NCBI GenBank assembly: GCA_902493585.1
Contig: CABUPZ010000100.1
Location: forward strand, 1 to 8,157
DNA: 8,157 nucleotides
Direction of reading: 5' to 3'
Source of the DNA: an uncultured Fusicatenibacter sp.
Lineage (GTDB): Bacteria > Bacillota > Clostridia > Lachnospirales > Lachnospiraceae
The notes under the pieces were generated by a model. It had not been told where the DNA came from. It ran no database searches and saw only the letters and a list, made by a program, of their open reading frames with translations. A program made the translations under genes and the position numbers. Within the stretch, counting starts at the first letter, position 1, and each line of letters begins with the position of its first letter. Below, in pieces: positions 1-5,888 of this stretch.

Positions 1-103
1 CAACGTTATCCTGATGCATGCAGCTGGTGCCAACGTATCCGGACAGATTGCGTCCGTTATCGCCGGAGGTATGATCATTAACCTGGTAACAAGTATGCTG
101 TAA
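1..103 (+). CDS. Na+-translocating decarboxylase beta subunit, C-terminal end (partial)
   Basis: Only the last 33 codons are present; reading starts at base 2 and ends at TAA 101-103. The peptide contains ILMHAAGANVSGQIAS followed by a hydrophobic glycine-rich helix. This matches the end of the OadB/MmdB/GcdB family, whose last helices carry a similar LMHAxGxNVxGxI segment. The family is the membrane subunit that couples decarboxylation of a biotin-bound carboxyl group (from oxaloacetate, methylmalonyl-CoA or glutaconyl-CoA) to Na+ export. The substrate cannot be told from this fragment because the carboxyltransferase subunit lies outside the window. The stop codon overlaps the ribosome site of the next small gene, so the two are almost certainly co-transcribed and translationally coupled. 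Confidence 0.8.
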   Translation, partial: NVILMHAAGANVSGQIASVIAGGMIINLVTSML

Positions 104-116
104 GGAGGAATAGACA

Positions 117-281
117 ATGAATGGTTTTGATATGGGAACCGTAATGGCGTCTCTTGAAATTATGGGTAAGGGTATGCTTGGAATTTTCGTAACGATCCTG
201 CTCATCATGCTCTGCGTAATGGTTATGGGCAAAATCGGCGGAAAAGGCGACGACAAGAAAGATGAGAATACGCAGAACTGA
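117..281 (+). CDS. Small single-span membrane protein, OadG/decarboxylase gamma-like
   Basis: This 54-residue protein is preceded by AGGAGG (103-108) 8 bases before ATG 117, the SD overlapping the stop of the beta-subunit gene. Residues 1-18 are a short amphipathic lead ending in LEIMGKGM. Residues 19-41 form one transmembrane helix rich in Leu, Ile, Val and Met. The tail (about 42-54) is charged and hydrophilic, with GKGDDKKDEN. Size, the LxxMGKGMLGIF entry to the helix, and position inside a Na+-decarboxylase operon fit the gamma/OadG-type subunit, which anchors and assembles the pump. It lacks the longer C-terminal, Zn-binding tail of classical OadG, so it is a minimal version. The role is inferred from context and shape; an unrelated small membrane protein cannot be excluded. 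Confidence 0.65.
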   Translation: MNGFDMGTVMASLEIMGKGMLGIFVTILLIMLCVMVMGKIGGKGDDKKDENTQN

Positions 282-297
282 TGCAGCAATTCCGACA

Positions 298-322
298 GGT
301 CTGTACCTTTGCTGTGCAGACC
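298..322 (+). other. 9-bp stem-loop after the decarboxylase operon
   Basis: GGTCTGTAC (298-306) pairs with GTGCAGACC (314-322), with one G-T wobble and the 7-base loop CTTTGCT. It starts 16 bases after the last stop codon. No T-run follows (the next bases are ATGGAAAAAG), so it is not a standard intrinsic terminator. It could protect the 3' end of the mRNA or add to termination at the larger inverted repeat downstream. Confidence 0.35.
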
Positions 323-363
323 ATGGAAAAAGATAGCAGAAACAGTACTGCAAAATTTTCTTA

Positions 364-463
364 AAAAGAAGACAGACAGAAATACGAAAAATCGGTAAAG
401 TATTCAGAAATCTACTGAATAGAAAACCGCTTTCGTGTTTTTGCCTGTCTTTTCTTGCTTTTT
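364..463 (+). terminator. Long imperfect hairpin with T-rich tail, probable terminator
   Basis: Bases 369-407 pair with 415-451 around a 7-base loop (408-414). The tip is a perfect TATTCAG/CTGAATA stem. The base is AAGACAG/CTGTCTT, continued by a 14-pair arm (376-389 with 431-444) broken by one mismatch and containing two wobbles; about four more pairs (393-396 with 426-429) lie inside. The right arm runs into a T-rich stretch at 451-463 (10 T of 13), and an A-rich run at 363-367 lies left of the stem. The natural reading is the terminator of the decarboxylase operon, possibly active on both strands. It is much longer than a usual intrinsic terminator, so a decayed repeat or a regulatory RNA element is also possible. 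Confidence 0.55.
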
Positions 464-483
464 GGGAAACACGCCTATATAAT
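455..483 (+). promoter_or_regulatory. Sigma-A-type promoter for the hydrogenase operon
   Basis: TTGCTT (455-460) and a perfect TATAAT (478-483) are separated by exactly 17 bases, giving a start site near 490 and a leader of about 37 bases. The leader ends in AAGGAGG (508-514), 12 bases before ATG 527. The -35 lies within the T-rich tail of the upstream inverted repeat, so terminator and promoter are fused back to back. I see no Rex-like TTGTTAAN4TTAACAA site near it. Confidence 0.75.
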
Positions 484-526
484 AAAAAGAAAGCAAAAGA
501 TTTGAAGAAGGAGGAACAGAACAACT

Positions 527-2362
527 ATGAGCAGACTAAGCATCATTACTGAAAATCGGGCTCAGACGACGATTGAAGGTCTGTACAAAGACCTGGAACG
601 AAGAATTACAGCCAGCCCTCCGGGATTGTGTCCGGTGGATCTTGCCAGTTCTTTTCTCAAAATGTGTCACGCCCAGTCCTGCGGAAAATGTGTTCCATGC
701 AGAGTCGGATTGGGTCAGCTGGAAAAGCTGATGGATTCTGTTCTGGATCATCATGCGGATATGGATACGATCCAGGTGATTGAAAAAACAGCACAGAGTA
801 TTTTTTATTCTGCTGACTGTGCCATCGGGTATGAGGCGGCCCGTATGGTGTTGAAGGCTGTCCGTGGGTTCCGCAGCGATTTTGAGAGCCATATTCAGAC
901 CGGACGTTGTTCCATGTCTCTGGATCAGCCGGTTCCCTGTGTGGCGCAGTGCCCGGCAGGTGTGGATATTCCCGGATATGTGGCGCTGGTGAAAGAAGGA
1001 AGGTACGCAGATGCAGTCCGTCTGATCCGCAAGGATAATCCGCTTCCGGCAGTCTGCGGGCTGATCTGCGAACATCCCTGTGAAACCCGGTGCCGCAGGA
1101 CAATGATGGATGACCCGATCAATATCCGCGGGCTGAAACGGTTTGCCGTGGAACATGCGGGAGAAGTTCCTGTGCCGAAGCCGGCGGATTCCACCGGAAA
1201 GCGGGTGGCGGTGATCGGCGGCGGTCCGGGCGGACTGAGCGCGGCTTATTATCTGGCGCTGATGGGGCACCATGTGGTGATCTATGAGCAGAGGAAACAG
1301 CTGGGAGGAATGCTGCGGTACGGAATCCCCAATTACCGCCTTCCGAGAAACATCCTGGATCATGAGATCAGCCAGATCCTGAGTCTGGGCATCGAGGTAC
1401 ATACGGAGACTTGTGTGGGTGAAAATCCTTCCATTGCCGAAATCAGGGAGGAGTTCGACGCAGTGTATCTGGCGATCGGCGCACATATTGACCGGAAAAT
1501 CGGAATCGATGGAGAGGAAGCCGAAGGGGTTGTTTCGGCGGTGGAAATGCTCCGCGGCATCGGTGATGGTGAAATGCCGGATTACAGCGGTCGGAAAGTC
1601 GCGGTGATCGGCGGCGGAAATGTGGCGATGGATGTGGCACGTTCCGCGGTCCGGCTGGGCGCAGACCGTGTTCAGATCGTATACCGGAGAAGAAAGGCTG
1701 ATATGACCGCCATCCCGGAGGAAGTGGAGGGCGCCATGGAGGAAGGATGTGAGCTTCTGGAACTGCATGCACCGCTCAGGATCGAACAGGATGCACAGGG
1801 AAAAGTCTGTGCGCTCTGGGTACAGCCCCAGGTGATCGGTCAGATCTCCCGCGGACGTCCGGCCCCGTACAGCGCCGCGACAGAACCTCTCCGACTGCCC
1901 TGTGATCTCGTTCTGGTAGCCATCGGTCAGGGAATTGAGAGCCGCGAGTTTGAAAAATACGGAATCCCGATCCGGCGCGGCGGAGCGATCGAGGCAATGG
2001 ACTGGAGCGGTGTGCGGGACAGCGAAGGCGTATTTGCAGGCGGAGACTGTGTGACGGGCCCTGCCACAGTGATCCGTGCCATTGCTGCCGGTAAAGTGGC
2101 GGCGGCCAATATTGACGAATATCTGGGCGGTCATCATGTGATCTCGGCGGATGTGGAGATCCCGAGTGTGCGGCTGAATGACCGGCCGGGTTGTGGAAGA
2201 GTCAATATGAAAGAGCGCAGCGCGGCGGAGCGGATCAAAGATTTTGAACTGATGGAATGTCCGATGACCCTGGAGGAGGCACAGCAGGAAGCCGGCAGAT
2301 GTCTGCGCTGCGATCATTTCGGATTCGGAATTTTCAAAGGAGGCAGAGTAGAGAAATGGTAA
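527..2362 (+). CDS. Hydrogenase-linked FAD/NAD(P)H oxidoreductase: NuoF-type N3 domain fused to GltD/NfnB-like module
   Basis: This 611-residue protein has no signal peptide and should be cytoplasmic. Residues about 40-123 match the C-terminal [4Fe-4S] (N3) domain of NuoF, with SCGKCVPCR giving C52, C55 and C58, and C98 as the distant fourth ligand. The FMN/NADH-binding part of NuoF is absent. Residues about 135-210 are the GltD/DPYD-type Fe-S domain, with CVAQCP (C138, C142) and C177, C181, C185, C189, followed by the GLKRF motif. A FAD-binding GGGPGG lies at 231-236. The NAD(P)-binding fold has GGGNVAMDVA at 362-371 and YRRRKADM at 386-393; the arginines suggest NADPH but do not prove it. 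The FAD-contacting FAGGDCVTGP is at 503-512. The C-terminus carries EAGRCLRC (C592, C595). The gene leads an operon with the hydrogenase, which its end overlaps by 7 bases, so it probably feeds electrons to or from that enzyme. It is likely to be annotated as a glutamate synthase small subunit, but there is no large subunit here. Confidence 0.9.
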   Translation: MSRLSIITENRAQTTIEGLYKDLERRITASPPGLCPVDLASSFLKMCHAQSCGKCVPCRVGLGQLEKLMDSVLDHHADMDTIQVIEKTAQSIFYSADCAIGYEAARMVLKAVRGFRSDFESHIQTGRCSMSLDQPVPCVAQCPAGVDIPGYVALVKEGRYADAVRLIRKDNPLPAVCGLICEHPCETRCRRTMMDDPINIRGLKRFAVEHAGEVPVPKPADSTGKRVAVIGGGPGGLSAAYYLALMGHHVVIYEQRKQLGGMLRYGIPNYRLPRNILDHEISQILSLGIEVHTETCVGENPSIAEIREEFDAVYLAIGAHIDRKIGIDGEEAEGVVSAVEMLRGIGDGEMPDYSGRKVAVIGGGNVAMDVARSAVRLGADRVQIVYRRRKADMTAIPEEVEGAMEEGCELLELHAPLRIEQDAQGKVCALWVQPQVIGQISRGRPAPYSAATEPLRLPCDLVLVAIGQGIESREFEKYGIPIRRGGAIEAMDWSGVRDSEGVFAGGDCVTGPATVIRAIAAGKVAAANIDEYLGGHHVISADVEIPSVRLNDRPGCGRVNMKERSAAERIKDFELMECPMTLEEAQQEAGRCLRCDHFGFGIFKGGRVEKW

Positions 2363-4089
2363 AGATTACGATCAATGGACAATGTATTGAGACTCAGGAA
2401 AGCAATACGATTCTTCAGGCTGCCGCATCCGCAGGAATCCGGATTCCGACGCTGTGCTATCTGAAGGATATCAATGAGATTGGAGCCTGCCGTGTCTGTG
2501 CGGTGGAGGTGGAAGGTTACGCAAAGCTCGTCACTGCCTGCAACAACCAGGTGCAGGAAGGGATGGTGATCCATACCAACAGTCCGAAAGCCATGGAGGC
2601 CCGGAGGACCAATGTGAAACTGATCCTTTCCCAGCATGACAGCAACTGTGCGGTCTGTATCCGCAGCGGAAACTGTTCCCTCCAGCGTCTGGCGAACGAT
2701 CTGGGCATCCTGGAGGTTCCCTTCGAGAAAGAGATACCGGAAAACAACTGGGACAAAAAATTTCCCCTTCAGAGAAATGCCGCAAAATGTATCAAATGTA
2801 TGCGCTGTATTCAGGTGTGCGATAAAATCCAGGATCTCCATGTCTGGGATGTGGCGAGCACCGGATCCCGTACAACGGTGGATGTGTCGGGAAACCGGGT
2901 GATTTCCGAAGCGGATTGTTCGCTGTGCGGGCAGTGTGTGACCCACTGTCCGGTAGGAGCGCTGCATGAAAGAGATGATATCGGTAAGGTGGTGTATGCG
3001 CTGGCGGACGAAAATAAGATCACGGTTGTACAGATTGCTCCGTCTGTGCGTGCGGCATGGGGTGAGGGGCTTGGAATTCCGCCGGAGAAGGCCACGGTGA
3101 AACGGCTTGTGGCGGGACTGCGGCGGATTGGATTCGATTATATTTTTGATACGGATTTTTCCGCGGACCTGACGATCATGGAGGAAGGAAGCGAATTCGT
3201 TCAGAGGCTTTCTGAGGAGAAAGAAAGAAAACTTCCGATGTTCACTTCCTGCTGCCCCGGCTGGGTGCGTTTCCTGAAATCCCAGTATCCAGACATGGTG
3301 GATCAGCTCTCCAGCGCGAAATCACCGCAGCAGATGTTTGGCGCGATTGCAAAAAGTTATTATGCGGAGCTGCTGGGGGTGAACCCTGCTTCCATTTTCT
3401 GCGTTTCCATCATGCCCTGTCTTGCGAAAAAGCAGGAATGCGCGTATCCGTCCATGAGGGATGCCGGCGCCGGGCAGGATGTGGATGTGGTATTGACGAC
3501 CAGAGAAGTGGCTCGTCTGTTCCGGGCAGAGCAGATTCTGCCGGAGCTGCTCCCGGAGGAGGAATTTGACCAGCCGCTGGGAACGGCATCGGGAGCCGGT
3601 GTGATCTTTGGAGCCACCGGCGGAGTGATGGAAGCTGCACTGCGGACGGCGAGCTGGCTGGTAACCGGAAAGAATCCGGATCCGGATGCGTTTGCCGCGG
3701 TACGCGGAATGCAGGGATGGAAAGAGGCTTCCTTTGAGCTTGCCGGAAAGACCCTGCATGTAGCGGTGGTACATGGACTTGGCAACGCGAGAAAGCTGGT
3801 GGAGGCGCTCCGGAAAGGGGAAGTTTCCTATGATTTCGTGGAGGTTATGGCATGCCCGGGAGGATGCGCCGGCGGAGGCGGACAGCCGATCCATGACGGT
3901 GTGGAACTGGCGGATGTGAGAGGAGAAGTGCTCTATCGGCTCGATCAGAAGAATCCACTGAGGTTTTCCCATGAGAATCCTTCCATCCAGGAGTGTTACC
4001 AGAAGTATCTCGGCGCGCCGCTCTCGGAAAAGGCGCACAGACTGCTTCACACGGATCATCACGCATGGAAAATGCCCGGAGAAAATTGA
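2356..4089 (+). CDS. hydA: [FeFe]-hydrogenase, modular M3-type catalytic subunit
   Basis: This 577-residue enzyme catalyses reversible 2H+ + 2e- to H2. I chose ATG 2356 over the in-frame ATG at 2257 because AAAGGAGG (2336-2343) sits 12 bases before it and MVKITINGQ is the usual start of the [2Fe-2S] domain. In order: [2Fe-2S] ligands C34, C45, C48, C62; a NuoG-like His-Cys3 cluster H94, C98, C101, C107; two [4Fe-4S] clusters C145/148/151/155 and C188/191/194/198; then the H-cluster domain. Its three signatures are complete: TSCCPGW (297-303), MPCLAKKQE (353-361) and EVMACPGGCAGGGGQP (496-511), giving ligands C300, C355, C500, C504 and proton-relay C299. The small-subunit-like tail (NPSIQECYQKYLG, then AHRLLHT) is intact. 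Length and residue numbers nearly match C. pasteurianum CpI (574 residues). No signal peptide is seen, so it is cytoplasmic. The maturases HydE, HydF and HydG are not in the window. Confidence 0.97.
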   Translation: MVKITINGQCIETQESNTILQAAASAGIRIPTLCYLKDINEIGACRVCAVEVEGYAKLVTACNNQVQEGMVIHTNSPKAMEARRTNVKLILSQHDSNCAVCIRSGNCSLQRLANDLGILEVPFEKEIPENNWDKKFPLQRNAAKCIKCMRCIQVCDKIQDLHVWDVASTGSRTTVDVSGNRVISEADCSLCGQCVTHCPVGALHERDDIGKVVYALADENKITVVQIAPSVRAAWGEGLGIPPEKATVKRLVAGLRRIGFDYIFDTDFSADLTIMEEGSEFVQRLSEEKERKLPMFTSCCPGWVRFLKSQYPDMVDQLSSAKSPQQMFGAIAKSYYAELLGVNPASIFCVSIMPCLAKKQECAYPSMRDAGAGQDVDVVLTTREVARLFRAEQILPELLPEEEFDQPLGTASGAGVIFGATGGVMEAALRTASWLVTGKNPDPDAFAAVRGMQGWKEASFELAGKTLHVAVVHGLGNARKLVEALRKGEVSYDFVEVMACPGGCAGGGGQPIHDGVELADVRGEVLYRLDQKNPLRFSHENPSIQECYQKYLGAPLSEKAHRLLHTDHHAWKMPGEN

Positions 4090-4097
4090 GTTTAAAC

Positions 4098-4115
4098 AGC
4101 ATAAATTAGCATAAA
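4098..4115. repeat. Tandem AGCATAAA direct repeat
   Basis: AGCATAAA occurs at 4098-4105 and again at 4108-4115, a 10-base period (one helical turn), just after the hydrogenase stop codon and about 60 bases before the ilvH -35. A regulator-binding site is possible, but chance in AT-rich sequence is also plausible. Confidence 0.3.
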
Positions 4116-4145
4116 ATCCAGGCTGCGACATAATATTTTCTGCCG

Positions 4146-4170
4146 AAGATTGCATTTACTTTGCAATTTT
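4146..4170 (+). terminator. Weak AT-rich hairpin, possible terminator of the hydrogenase operon
   Basis: AAGATTGCA (4146-4154) pairs with TGCAATTTT (4162-4170), with one G-T wobble and the 7-base loop TTTACTT. The U-rich 3' arm would serve as both stem and tail. No long T-run follows, and the ilvH -35 begins 3 bases later, so termination is likely leaky. Confidence 0.35.
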
Positions 4171-4172
4171 CA

Positions 4173-4201
4173 TTGACAAAGGAGATTGAAGTTGCTAATA
4201 T
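4173..4201 (+). promoter_or_regulatory. Sigma-A-type promoter for ilvH-ilvC
   Basis: A perfect TTGACA (4173-4178) is followed after exactly 17 bases by TAATAT (4196-4201; TATAGT overlaps it). Transcription would start near 4208, leaving a leader of only about 29 bases before ATG 4237. That is too short for a T-box or a leader-peptide attenuator, so control by amino-acid-sensing RNA is not expected at this promoter. Confidence 0.75.
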
Positions 4202-4236
4202 AGTGCATAAGATATTGAGGAAAGTAGGTTTGACAG

Positions 4237-4737
4237 ATGGAACAGCAGAGAATTTTATCGTTATTAGTTGATAACACGTCCGGTGTACTGAGCCGTGTGT
4301 CCGGGCTGTTCAGCCGAAGAGGCTACAATATCGACAGCCTTACCGTAGGTACGACGGCGGATCCCGCCTATTCCCGCATGACGGTTGTCTGTCACGGGGA
4401 CGAACTGATTCTGGAACAGATCACCAAACAGTTGGAAAAATTGGTGGATGTGATTGATATTAAGATGTTAAAACCAAATGAAAGCGTTCACAGAGAACTG
4501 ATGCTGATCAAAGTCCGCGCAAACAAAGAAGAACGTCAGAATCTTATCATGATTTCCGATGTGTTCCGCGCGAAGATCGTCGATGTGGGAACGGAAAGCC
4601 TGATCATCGAACTGACAGGATCCAAATCCAAACTGGAAGGCTTTATGGAACTGCTGGAGGATTATGAGATCCTTGAGCTGGCACGTACGGGTATTACCGG
4701 ACTTTCCAGAGGTACCCACGACGTACGGTATCTGTAA
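4237..4737 (+). CDS. ilvH: Acetolactate synthase small (regulatory) subunit
   Basis: This 166-residue protein (E. coli IlvH is 163) activates the catalytic subunit IlvB and gives valine feedback inhibition at the first step of branched-chain amino acid synthesis. An N-terminal ACT domain (about 4-78) begins RILSLLVDNTSGVLSRV and carries RRGYNIDSLTVG. N13, G16 and N31 align by eye with the valine-contacting N11, G14 and N29 of E. coli IlvH, so feedback sensitivity is probably kept. Residues about 85-160 form the C-terminal ALS domain, ending in GLSRG. ATG 4237 is chosen because the ACT domain begins at once; upstream GAGG (4216-4219) and a weak AGTAGG are the only ribosome sites. The catalytic gene ilvB, usually directly upstream, is replaced here by the hydrogenase operon and a dedicated promoter. 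Confidence 0.97.
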   Translation: MEQQRILSLLVDNTSGVLSRVSGLFSRRGYNIDSLTVGTTADPAYSRMTVVCHGDELILEQITKQLEKLVDVIDIKMLKPNESVHRELMLIKVRANKEERQNLIMISDVFRAKIVDVGTESLIIELTGSKSKLEGFMELLEDYEILELARTGITGLSRGTHDVRYL

Positions 4738-4757
4738 AAATAATATCGTTTGCTGGA

Positions 4758-4832
4758 GGGCATGCTGTAAAAGGAATACCGGTCGGCGGACCCGCTGGTG
4801 GATCGCCGTGAAATGGCAGTTCTGCCATGCCC
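4758..4832 (+). other. Structured intergenic RNA between ilvH and ilvC
   Basis: The 134-base gap holds several competing inverted repeats. GGGCATG (4758-4764) can pair with CATGCCC (4826-4832). A local hairpin ATGGCA/TGCCAT (4813-4818 with 4823-4828, loop GTTC) shares bases with it, so the two exclude each other. CGGCG (4784-4788) can pair with CGCCG (4804-4808), with GGTC/GACC (4781-4784 with 4789-4792) as an alternative. There is no T-run, so these are not terminators. They may set mRNA processing or the relative expression of ilvC. A TATAAT at 4839-4844 lacks a good -35 (CAGTTC at 17 bases). Pairings were found by eye, not by a folding calculation. Confidence 0.4.
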
Positions 4833-4871
4833 CTGACAATATAATTTATCTAAAAGGTGGAGGAAGTAACA

Positions 4872-5888
4872 ATGGCAGCAAAGATTTATTACCAGGAAGA
4901 TTGTAATTTAAGCCTGCTGGAGGGCAAGAAAATAGCGATTATCGGCTATGGCTCCCAGGGACATGCACACGCATTGAACCTGAAAGAGTCCGGATGCGAC
5001 GTCATCATCGGTCTTTACGAGGGAAGCAAATCCTGGGCAAAGGCAGAAGCGCAGGGTCTGACCGTATATACGGCGGCAGAGGCTGCAAAGCAGGCAGATA
5101 TCATCATGATCCTGATCAACGATGAGAAACAGGCAGCTCTGTACAAAAATGACATCGAGCCGAATTTGGAAGAGGGCAACATGCTGATGTTTGCACACGG
5201 CTTCAACATTCATTTCGGACAGATCAAACCTCCGGCAAATGTAGACGTGACCATGATCGCTCCAAAGGCTCCGGGGCACACCGTAAGAAGCGAGTATCTG
5301 GCTGGAAAAGGTACTCCGTGTCTGGTAGCTGTTGAGCAGGATTACACAGGAAAAGCGCTGGATCTGGCTCTGGCATATGCGCTGGGAATCGGCGGAGCAA
5401 GAGCAGGTGTTCTGGAGACAACCTTCCGCACAGAGACCGAGACAGACCTGTTCGGCGAGCAGGCAGTTCTGTGCGGCGGTGTATGTGCACTGATGCAGGC
5501 TGGTTTTGAGACCCTGTGTGAGGCAGGATACGATCCGAGAAATGCATATTTCGAGTGTATCCATGAGATGAAACTGATCGTAGACCTGATTTATGAGTCC
5601 GGTTTCGAAGGCATGAGATATTCCATCTCCAATACCGCGGAATACGGTGATTACATCACAGGACCGAAGATCATCACCGAAGATACCAAGAAAGCAATGA
5701 AGAAAGTCCTGAGTGATATCCAGGACGGAACTTTCGCAAAAGACTTCCTGCTTGAGATGTCCGCAGGCGGCCAGGCACACTTCAGAGCGATGAAGAAGCT
5801 GGCTTCCGAGCATCCGGCAGAGAAAGTCGGAAAAGAGATCCGCAAGCTGTACAGCTGGAGCGACGCAAACAAACTGATCAACAACTGA
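4872..5888 (+). CDS. ilvC: Ketol-acid reductoisomerase, class I
   Basis: This 338-residue enzyme converts acetolactate or acetohydroxybutyrate to the dihydroxy acid, using NAD(P)H and Mg2+, as the second common step to valine, leucine and isoleucine. ATG 4872 follows a GGTGGAGGA site (4856-4864); an in-frame GTG at 4857 lies inside that site and is rejected. The Rossmann part (1-180) has GYGSQG at 25-30, the cofactor-selecting loop GLYEGSKSW at 47-55, and FAHGF at 107-111 with H109. K132 follows in IAPKAPGH. The knotted C-terminal domain supplies Mg ligands D192 and E196 (TDLFGE) and E228 and E232 (ECIHE), then SISNTAEYG at 251-259. All expected catalytic residues are present, and the length is the short, class I form. 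It lies downstream of ilvH, is probably expressed from the ilvH promoter, and ends in strong hairpins. Confidence 0.98.
   Translation: MAAKIYYQEDCNLSLLEGKKIAIIGYGSQGHAHALNLKESGCDVIIGLYEGSKSWAKAEAQGLTVYTAAEAAKQADIIMILINDEKQAALYKNDIEPNLEEGNMLMFAHGFNIHFGQIKPPANVDVTMIAPKAPGHTVRSEYLAGKGTPCLVAVEQDYTGKALDLALAYALGIGGARAGVLETTFRTETETDLFGEQAVLCGGVCALMQAGFETLCEAGYDPRNAYFECIHEMKLIVDLIYESGFEGMRYSISNTAEYGDYITGPKIITEDTKKAMKKVLSDIQDGTFAKDFLLEMSAGGQAHFRAMKKLASEHPAEKVGKEIRKLYSWSDANKLINN

Noticed and set aside
78..524. 148-codon minus-strand frame across the decarboxylase end and the intergenic region
   Set aside because: It runs through the plus-strand small membrane gene, the long inverted repeat and the promoter. 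Its Phe- and Leu-rich start is only the complement of A-rich intergenic DNA.
536..2317. 593-codon open frame on the minus strand opposite the flavoprotein gene
   Set aside because: It is the mirror of a well-supported gene. The product is rich in His, Arg and Cys with no family resemblance, and it has no convincing ribosome site. Codon bias on the coding strand keeps this antisense frame open.
2257..2355. Upstream in-frame ATG that would extend the hydrogenase by 33 residues
   Set aside because: It lies deep inside the previous gene, has no good ribosome site, and encodes an unrelated Arg-rich stretch. ATG 2356 has AAAGGAGG at proper distance and starts exactly at the [2Fe-2S] domain.
527..2362. 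Annotation as glutamate synthase small subunit (GltD)
   Set aside because: No large subunit gltB is nearby, an extra NuoF-type domain is fused at the N-terminus, and the gene overlaps a hydrogenase gene. The GltD similarity reflects the shared FAD/NAD(P)H module.
3322..4155. 277-codon minus-strand frame opposite the hydrogenase gene, and similar long frames opposite ilvC (4908-5930) and the MATE gene (6351-7301, plus strand)
   Set aside because: Each lies opposite a gene with complete catalytic or family motifs and shows low-complexity, motif-free translation. They are shadows.
4090..4236. T-box or CodY control of ilvH
   Set aside because: The predicted leader of about 29 bases is too short for a T-box. 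The best CodY-like matches (AATTTTC near 4166 and ATTTTCTG near 4134) fit only one half of the AATTTTCWGAAAATT consensus, with about six mismatches.
4813..4836. Seven-codon frame MAVLPCP before ilvC as a leader peptide for attenuation
   Set aside because: There is no ribosome site before it, it has only one Val and one Leu, and no terminator/antiterminator pair follows. Its sequence is explained by the ATGGCA/TGCCAT hairpin.
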